DNA from: Beroe ovata
Lineage: Eukaryota > Ctenophora > Nuda > Beroida > Beroidae
Assembly: GCA_946803715.1 (NCBI GenBank)
Contig: CAMPET010000046.1
Location: 368,478 to 382,097 of the forward strand
Length of the DNA stretch: 13,620 bases
Direction of reading: 5' to 3'
The notes beneath the pieces were generated by a model. That model did not search any database and was not told where the DNA came from. It saw only the letters and a list, made by a program, of their open reading frames with translations. Shown one piece after another: positions 8,448-13,620 of this stretch. The position numbers were made by a program, and so were the translations under genes. Position 1 is the first letter of the stretch; every line of letters starts with the position of its first letter.

Positions 8448-11400
8448 CTGAAAATAATTAGTTAATTATAGCTACTGATGACTGCAATTTGAACATGATA
8501 TCTCCATATGACTTGATATCGTGAGATACTCACTTAGCTAGTCCCTTTATGCAGATGGCAAGGTCTTTTGTCATGTGGCCAGACTCAATCGTAGAAACAC
8601 AAACTTTCTCCAATGTTTCTGCATAAACTTGCAGATCACTGTTTCCTGAGGGAAAAGTGAAAGTGAGTTGACGTGTTGGTCAAAATTGCAATATTCAGGA
8701 TTGGATATTGTATCACTGGGAGTCACATACTCACCGTCTAGTTTACCACGATGCAGGAGACCTCGAGTCCATGCAAAGATGGAAGCTGGAATGAGAATCC
8801 GTCAGTCTTTGCCATTATTGGGAATTCACATTGAGAGTTCACATTGAGAGTAATAATTAGTCAAGTCATCAATGAATGAGAGCTGATCAAAGTGCTTCAT
8901 AATCAAACAGTTTTTCCGAGCTCAGCTTGATTGACTGATAAATCTCAAGTATTCAAACTGTCTCAGCATTGCTATACAAATAGACACGCCTTTGAGACAA
9001 ACAAGAAGCATGACTTGTTACTTGTCATCAGGCGGTCAAATCGTTTGATACACTTGCGATTTAAAGATCTAAGATCTTCAAGCTCATTGCTCAAGTTAGT
9101 GTCAATATCGCTCGATGGCACTTTCATTGATTATGTGAACTCTGAGCTTGATAATTTCGGATAAACTGCTGATTTAAATTGTGCTAACGCTAACCCCATG
9201 TCTTGAAGTTCTGACTCACCTACAGAGTTAGTTGAAGTCTCCTTGCCTTGCTGATGGAATCTGTAGTGTCGTGTTACAGTGCCGTGAGCAGCCTCAGCCT
9301 CAATGGTCTTCCCATCGGGACACACTAGCACACTCGTCATCATGCCCAGAGAACCGAATCCCTGAGGTAAGGGGATTTGAGCAAGCGATAGAGTGACTAA
9401 TACGTGACAGGGGTCGCGAGTTGGATTGAATCTGGGTGTGTTTGTTGAGTGAGTTAGCCCACTTTTTCTAGAAAATTGTCTTCTCAATGAGATTTTCATC
9501 TCTTTATTAATTGTACCTGAGCAACAGCATCACTCTGTACGTCGCCATCGTAGTTCTTACACGCCCACACATAGCCTCCCTCCGTTTTCATAGCAAACGC
9601 GACCATATCATCAATCAGCCTGTGCTCATACCAGATGTTTTTCTCCTTGAAGGCAGCAGCGTAGTGGCTGTGAACAGGAGAAAGTTAGGAAATGAGGAGA
9701 GATGAAACAAGACGGTACACAAGAGGCAAATGTTCCAATATTTGGAACCCAGAATTCAAGATCTTCTCTCTTACTTTTCATAGACTTCCTGGAAGATATC
9801 CTTGAACTTTCCATCGTAGGCTTTGAGGATTGTGTTTTTGGTGGACATGTACAGAGGCCACCCCTTCGTCAGAGCGTACGTCATGGAGCTATGAGCAAAG
9901 TCCGTGATGGACTTGGTCGTGTTGTACATTGCCATGGCAACACCCCCGTCTTCGGGGAAGTTGAATACTTCGTGAACCTGAGGGGGACGATCTGGGGTGA
10001 GATTGTTCTAGAACAGTCTCGAGTGGCTGACCTAGCTTAGTGTTTCAAACAAACTGTGTATAACAAACTTAGTAAAGTATTAGATCACGGTGAGGTTTTT
10101 AATCTTATACTATATCAGAAATTATCACGATTGCAACACCACATATACCTATTCAAGTTTTTTGATATGCTTGAAAGTTTGTTTTTCAACTAACAAGTAT
10201 GATAATATCAAATATGCGGCTTCGTGATCAAGATTTATAATGCTTGTGCATGGATTCTATCAATACTTTCTTTTAAACGTTGCAACTAAAAATTTGCATA
10301 CGTTCTTATGATGAAATCATCATATTTTGAGCGCTTGCACGATTTTTCGCTCTTTCAAACGAACATATATATATATGAGTACCACCAATCACCATCCGTC
10401 ATATTCATGACGGCATTTTATCCGCTAATAACCTCATCAAACTCAGATGCTTCCGACATGGCCTCAGATTCAATTGAGCGCTGAATAGCGTGACGAGAAC
10501 AAGTTTTAAACCCCCGCGCTCGCTCTCTCTCCCCTTTGAAACATGAAACAGCAAAGCCGTGTCGTTTCAATGATATAAACAACACTTCGGCCCTCATGAG
10601 AATCAATAATGTGTGTCTCTCTTACTCTCAGTTGCTGCTCTAGTTTGATTGGCAAGCAGCAATGCGGACATATATATATATTTCCATACGCACTGCATAT
10701 GTGTTTAACTCCACCACACTCATTGTTTTCTTTCCGATCAGCTTGTCTTATCACTTTTCACAGAGTCGTCCACTTTGTTTGACATAGACACAGTTTGTGG
10801 TTTTTGTTCGGTCGAAAAAAGACCTGACACAAACTCAAACGGAGTTTAAATTATCGTGCATATACTTGCCTTTGATCATACTTGAGCTTTTGTTCTTTTT
10901 TCGTAAACAAAGTATCCTTTCGGGAGTTTTTAAGCATAGATTCCATAAATTCAACAACAGATCAATAGACCCATCCATTCATCTACATAATATTGTGTAC
11001 ATTCATTAGATTCGTCATAAGGTAGAGGGTCATCAACTTCTGAGTCATCAAATTCGGAACATTTAGGTATGATGTTCGTCACACTCATGATGCATGACGA
11101 TTCTTGACATTATCGATGATTTGAGTCTTGACATTGCTTTGATTAAATCAACCGTGAAGATACATTCGTCTCCCCAGCCCACTGAAACGAACTTCCGTTT
11201 TTGTACGATATCTGGTCGTAATTGACGACGGGGAATCTTAATTGCAGCGCGTATATTTCCTAGGGTATGTCTACGAAAGCACTGAGTGAGGGAGGGGGTA
11301 TAGTTCACAAGGGCAAAGACCTCAACTGCAGATCCAGTAGCTCTATCAAGTAAATATCACTGCAACCAAGTGTCCCAATCTGTCCTGCAATTCCATGAAA

Positions 11401-13555
11401 CCAAAATGTGTAAACCCTTACTCGGTGATCCAATCACTTAATCACGTTCCTAGGTCAATACAGCGGAGTAAGCCTGTACACCGATCAATCCATACCCAAA
11501 CCCCTAAGAATGAACTCTCGTACGAACTCGACAGGGCTCTTTACACCTTCAAGGAGAATGTGAAGAAAACAGTTCCCATAAAGCAGCAGTATATCAATCA
11601 GAAAGTACGACAACACTTCAAGGTGTACCTCCCTACAATAATTGATACTAAACCGAGGTTTGTCAGGCGGTTATCAATAGGAAGTTACCAGATCCTGCTT
11701 TCACTTCTTTGCACACAAATTTGACAACTTTTTCTTCAGAACCAGACGAGACCGAACTCGCAGAGACTCCAGTCCGAAGAAGGAAGCCGTCTCCCCGACG
11801 AAACGGGTCCCCAAATCCCTTCTCCCGCTTTGCAGCTGCGACTTCAGACCGTCCCGGACACCGTCCAACACCCGTCCCCATCTGCACCGCTCTGTCCACC
11901 TGTCCAATTCCTCCCCAAGCATCCCAGATATCCCCACAAGGAAGCGACCCGGATCGAAACTGTACGACATAACCTCAGATACCAACAAAACGTCCGATAT
12001 GGCGTCGGAGGGGCGGGTTACGTCACTGTCAACTGTCATGACGTCACCTAAAGACTGTGATGAACATGTGACTCCAGTGCTGGCTATTGCAATTAGGAGG
12101 AATGCTCAGGACAAAGCTCCGATAGTACAGTTCAATGGGATCATAACCAATGCAAACAAGATGAACTTTATTCCTTTCACCAGGCATATCAGCACGCAGA
12201 CATACAAATCCAATGTTCATGTTGAGTTTGAGTTGAATGACCAGCGCAATGAACATTGTGACTGACTCAAATGATGGTTCTCTTTTCCTATCAACCTGCT
12301 TCATGGTCCTTATTTACCACAATGTGACCTAATGCTGCGAATGTCAAGACATCGTGCTGAGTTTTTGCAGAACATATCACGTAAAGTAGCATTTTTGTTG
12401 TAACGCTGAGTTTTTCACACACATACAGATTTTGATACATTTGTTGTACGAACATACATTTGCTATATTCAAACCTTGATTTGATAACATCTCACATTTT
12501 TTGTGGCAACAAATTCACACATCGATAAATTACGCTGATTTCTACGAAAAAATTTGTTCGTCCTACATTGGTAGGAGTGAGGCGCCAAGGTTCTGTAACG
12601 AGAAGTGCTTTTTTCACGAATATCAACGTTTTAATAGTCATCTTAATTATCGCAATAATATGCACTATGCAGTATATGACTACTACGATGATCAAGTTAT
12701 TAATCAGAATTATAATAAGTTTACTTATTGGATGATCAATTTATGTTCTATAAGGTGGACTCGGGCGTTTTAAATATATCACTGGTGCACACTATATTTC
12801 AGTGAGTGAGTCTAATCTAACTGCAAGTGTGTTTAAACATTTGAAACAAGCATTTTGAAGTTCCCGAAGCAGATGTCGAGTCACATACTTCTCATTCTAT
12901 ACTGTACGACGTGTGATGGCCCACAGTTAAAAACTGCGGGTTCCGTGTCAAAAGTCAAAGAGAGGGAAATATCAAGGCGGGAATCTGAGACCCTTTCAGA
13001 CGGCTGAAAATTGTTGCAATTCGCTCGGAAGTCTAACTATAGAAAACAGCTGTTTCTCACAGAATTTATTTAGAAAAACTATTGATAAGGTCACAAACAC
13101 TGCTTCACAAACCTGAGTGAGACTAAAACACGAATCAGGAGTCACAATATCTTACCTCAGGCTCGCCGCCCTCTGGGATGTAGACCAGTTGGAGCTTGCC
13201 TTTTCCTGGTGTCTTGATATCCACAGCTTTGTACTGGAAAAGAGCGGTGATTGGAAAATATTAATAATACTTTCTCTATCCACCTTATTCCTCCTACCTT
13301 ACTACTCAATGAAGATTAAAATATCACTCCCTCCCTTCCCTCCCCCATGCCCCAAGCCTCTCTTTCTCCTTATCACCCCCCATAATCCTGTCACCTGGTC
13401 ACCGTAAGCGTGTCTGCCGATAACAATGGGTTTCAACCAGCCCGGCACTAGACGGGGAACGTTGTTACAGATGATAGCCTCGCGGAACACAGTGCCACCG
13501 AGAATGTTACGAATTGTACCGTTCGGGGATCGCCACATCTTCTTCAACTTGAATT
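8345..13555 (-). CDS. IDH: NADP-dependent isocitrate dehydrogenase, 3' eight coding exons (5' part outside window)
   Basis: Oxidative decarboxylation of isocitrate to 2-oxoglutarate with production of NADPH, as a homodimer needing Mg2+ or Mn2+. Seen: exons 13555-13395, 13233-13156, 9977-9775, 9667-9517, 9361-9220, 8785-8735, 8645-8534 and 8447-8345 join in frame with GT-AG introns and end in TAA. Signature segments in order: [16 protein letters not shown] (human Arg132 equivalent kept), MSTKNTILK (Lys212 equivalent), EHRLIDDMV and NYDGDVQSD (metal-binding Asp), [12 protein letters not shown] (NADP binding), [24 protein letters not shown]. About 333 residues are present against 330 for the same part of human IDH1. 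Human IDH1- and IDH2-like positions are mixed, so I do not choose between the two symbols. The C-terminus ends CVGC, not a peroxisomal PTS1. Mitochondrial or cytosolic location cannot be judged because the N-terminus is missing. Odd residues: Phe at the Gln257 position, and STNS where the family has STNP. Confidence 0.97.
8534..8645 (-). CDS. IDH: IDH exon: LEKVCV / MTKDLA segment
   Basis: A 112-nt exon, two bases plus 36 codons plus two bases, with acceptor ccctcag and donor GCTAA|gtgagt. It encodes [19 protein letters not shown] and then CIKGLA. The LEKVCV stretch is close to human IDH2. Confidence 0.96.
8735..8785 (-). CDS. IDH: IDH small exon: [16 protein letters not shown]
   Basis: A 51-nt exon, too short to appear as an ORF. 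The acceptor is attccag and the donor GACG|gtgagt. Two bases complete an Ala codon; 16 codons ([16 protein letters not shown]) and one base of a Gly codon follow. Phases match both neighbours exactly, and the peptide matches the family's [10 protein letters not shown] motif. Confidence 0.96.
8825..8850 (+). repeat. 13-bp perfect tandem duplication in an IDH intron
   Basis: TTCACATTGAGAG occurs twice back to back (8825-8837 and 8838-8850) inside the 434-nt intron between IDH exons 9361-9220 and 8785-8735. It looks like a recent slippage duplication. Confidence 0.85.
9064..9078. repeat. Inverted repeat AAGATCT-A-AGATCTT
   Basis: Seven-base perfect arms around a single A, in the same 434-nt IDH intron. 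The rest of that intron (8786-9219) shows no coding signal beyond chance open frames. Confidence 0.6.
9220..9361 (-). CDS. IDH: IDH exon: [16 protein letters not shown]-binding segment
   Basis: A 142-nt exon, 47 codons plus one base, with acceptor acctcag and donor GTAG|gtgagt. It encodes [17 protein letters not shown], then [14 protein letters not shown] and ETSTNSV. The Arg-His pair of TVTRH matches the residues that hold the NADP 2'-phosphate and adenine ribose in human IDH1 (Arg314, His315). STNS replaces the usual STNP. Confidence 0.98.
9517..9667 (-). CDS. IDH: IDH exon: [11 protein letters not shown] and NYDGDVQSD metal-binding segment
   Basis: A 151-nt exon, one base completing an Asn codon plus 50 codons, with acceptor ttcacag and donor CAG|gtacaa. 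It carries [17 protein letters not shown] and [17 protein letters not shown]. The Asp residues equivalent to human Asp252, Asp275 and Asp279 are present. The residue after DDMVA is Phe, where human IDH1 and IDH2 have Gln. Confidence 0.97.
9775..9977 (-). CDS. IDH: IDH exon: FAHSS to MSTKNTILK segment
   Basis: A 203-nt exon, 67 codons plus two bases, with acceptor ccctcag and donor GAAAA|gtaaga. It encodes the [38 protein letters not shown] and [10 protein letters not shown] motifs. The Lys in STKN is the catalytic Lys212 equivalent. The NFP and [14 protein letters not shown] stretches are closer to human IDH2 than to IDH1. Confidence 0.97.
10396..10413. repeat. Hairpin CCGTCAT-ATTC-ATGACGG
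   Basis: Seven-base perfect arms around a 4-nt loop, about 20 bp from an (AT)n tract at 10364-10376, within the long IDH intron. ATGACG resembles a CRE/ATF half-site. Confidence 0.5.
10951..11088 (-). other. Short acidic ORF in IDH intron, possible eroded coding remnant
   Basis: An ATG-initiated 45-residue frame rich in Asp and Glu ([19 protein letters not shown]) ending in TGA, with no recognised domain. A second minus-strand ORF at 10418-10606 ends with a related [12 protein letters not shown]. The overlapping minus-strand frame 11063-11308 is also open. This could be debris of a DNA transposon or retrogene, or chance; I see no terminal repeats or catalytic motifs to decide. Confidence 0.2.
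11395..12265 (+). CDS. Candidate nested two-exon gene inside an IDH intron, unknown protein
   Basis: I do not recognise this protein. Exon 1 is 11395-11657 and exon 2 is 11740-12265. The 82-nt intron has a CCGAG|gtttgt donor and a pyrimidine-rich tttttcttcag acceptor. Splicing puts the two reading frames in phase (AG+A = Arg) and gives 262 residues. Residues 1-60 are basic and polar. About 45-85 look helical ([17 protein letters not shown]). About 88-120 are very basic with RRD repeats, and SP/TP sites lie at about 95-150. The C-terminal 70 residues are mixed, with a hydrophobic VTPVLAIAI patch. No membrane segment or signal peptide is evident. The ATG is the first in frame after a stop at 11338; its context is weak, so upstream exons are possible. 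Many codons end in C or G, unlike the surrounding intron, and intron size matches IDH introns. Against it: exon 2 is GC-rich and partly open in other frames. Confidence 0.5.
12356..12415 (+). repeat. GCTGAGTTTTT direct repeat
   Basis: Eleven-base exact repeats at 12356-12366 and 12405-12415, 49 bp apart, just downstream of the candidate nested gene. Significance unknown. Confidence 0.4.
13156..13233 (-). CDS. IDH: IDH exon: clasp-region start, [12 protein letters not shown]
   Basis: A 78-nt exon of exactly 26 codons, with acceptor ttttccag and donor GAG|gtaaga. It continues directly from GDQ with [13 protein letters not shown] and ends GGEPE. It aligns with the variable stretch after GDQ in human IDH1 (YRATDF) and IDH2 (YKATDF). 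It sits immediately upstream, in transcript order, of the 3.2-kb intron. Confidence 0.94.
13329..13346 (-). promoter_or_regulatory. Intronic G-quadruplex-type motif in IDH pre-mRNA
   Basis: Read on the minus (transcribed-sense) strand the sequence is GGGGGAGGGAAGGGAGGG: four runs of at least three G with loops of 1-2 nt, fitting the standard G4 pattern. It begins about 48 nt downstream of the donor of exon 13555-13395, in a 161-nt intron; further G-runs lie between it and the donor. G-runs near donors are known hnRNP F/H splicing enhancers; that role here is inferred. Confidence 0.55.
13395..13555 (-). CDS. IDH: IDH exon: SPNGTIRN / GRHAYGDQ substrate-binding segment
   Basis: This is the first IDH exon in the window, 161 nt. 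A cacag acceptor precedes it and a CAG|gtgaca donor follows. The first two bases finish a Glu codon begun in the unseen upstream exon; 53 codons follow, ending on a codon boundary. It carries [20 protein letters not shown] and GRHAYGDQ. Together these supply the isocitrate-binding Ser and Arg residues (human Ser94, Arg100, Arg109, Arg132 equivalents), all conserved. Confidence 0.96.
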
Positions 13556-13620
13556 CTGTGGGGGATATGGTAAATGGGAGATATTGAAAGCGGGGAGGGT
13601 GATTAAGAGGGGGGGGGGGG

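Larger units (their letters stand above)
9978..13155 (-). other. IDH: Long IDH intron (3,178 nt)
   Basis: This intron lies between exons 13233-13156 and 9977-9775, with a gtaaga donor and a ccctcag acceptor. It is about seven times longer than the next longest complete intron in the window. Besides the candidate nested gene it is AT-rich, with AT dinucleotide tracts (10364-10376 and 10668-10682), a hairpin at 10396-10413, and two small acidic ORFs on the minus strand. The 12266-13155 part shows only AT-rich sequence and a short direct repeat. Confidence 0.9.

Noticed and set aside
9131-9499. 122-codon minus-strand frame read as one ORF
   Set aside because: Only 9361-9220 is coding (IDH exon); both ends of the frame are read-through into introns.
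11063-11308. 81-codon minus-strand frame in the long IDH intron ([22 protein letters not shown])
   Set aside because: Looks mildly protein-like, with an acceptor-like cactcag at its start, but no matching donor, family or continuation. Kept only as possible repeat debris.
11701-12039. 112-codon ATG-initiated frame on the minus strand opposite the nested gene
   Set aside because: It lies wholly inside the GC-rich second exon of the longer plus-strand candidate, has no splice partner and no recognised domain. It is most likely an antisense shadow, though stranded RNA would settle it.
12501-12773. 90-codon plus-strand frame downstream of the nested gene
   Set aside because: AT-rich, Tyr/Asn-rich, overlapped by an opposite frame, with no splice pair linking it to the nested gene, whose frame already ends at 12265.
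1-13620. tRNA or rRNA genes
   Set aside because: A by-eye scan for B-box GGTTCGANTCC on either strand found no match with a plausible cloverleaf. A tRNAscan run would be decisive.

Overview
The window looks like animal (metazoan) nuclear DNA. Genes are split by GT-AG introns, most of them short (about 82-161 nt). Intergenic DNA is long and AT-leaning, with microsatellites ((TG)n, (GTGA)n, (AT)n), and CCAAT and CACGTG boxes recur. Nothing bacterial, viral or CRISPR-like is visible. Species cannot be fixed from the sequence.

The one gene I recognise with certainty is on the minus strand: the 3' eight coding exons of a eukaryotic NADP-dependent isocitrate dehydrogenase (IDH1/IDH2 family), 13555 down to 8345. 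Joined in frame they give about 333 residues, equivalent to human IDH1 from about residue 85 to the C-terminus. The N-terminal exons lie beyond the right edge, so the targeting signal cannot be seen. IDH1-like and IDH2-like positions are mixed, as expected for an invertebrate gene outside the vertebrate split.

Six of the seven complete IDH introns are 86-434 nt; the seventh (9978-13155) is 3.2 kb. On its opposite strand lies a candidate nested gene, 11395-12265. It has two exons joined by a clean 82-nt GT-AG intron and would encode a 262-residue basic, Ser/Pro-rich protein I do not recognise. This is the best candidate for something undescribed here. The same intron has two short acidic minus-strand ORFs that share an SEFD[D/E] motif, an 18-bp hairpin, and AT tracts.

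The left 8.3 kb (1-8344) has no gene I can support. It holds regulatory-looking structure: six exact TGACACCA copies (605-761), three CACGTG boxes (3803-3893), five CCAAT boxes around a 12-bp CACGTG palindrome (6108-6390), and (GTGA)n tracts (7885-7934). It also holds a 100-codon reading frame with one internal TGA (5088-5387), possibly a gene remnant.
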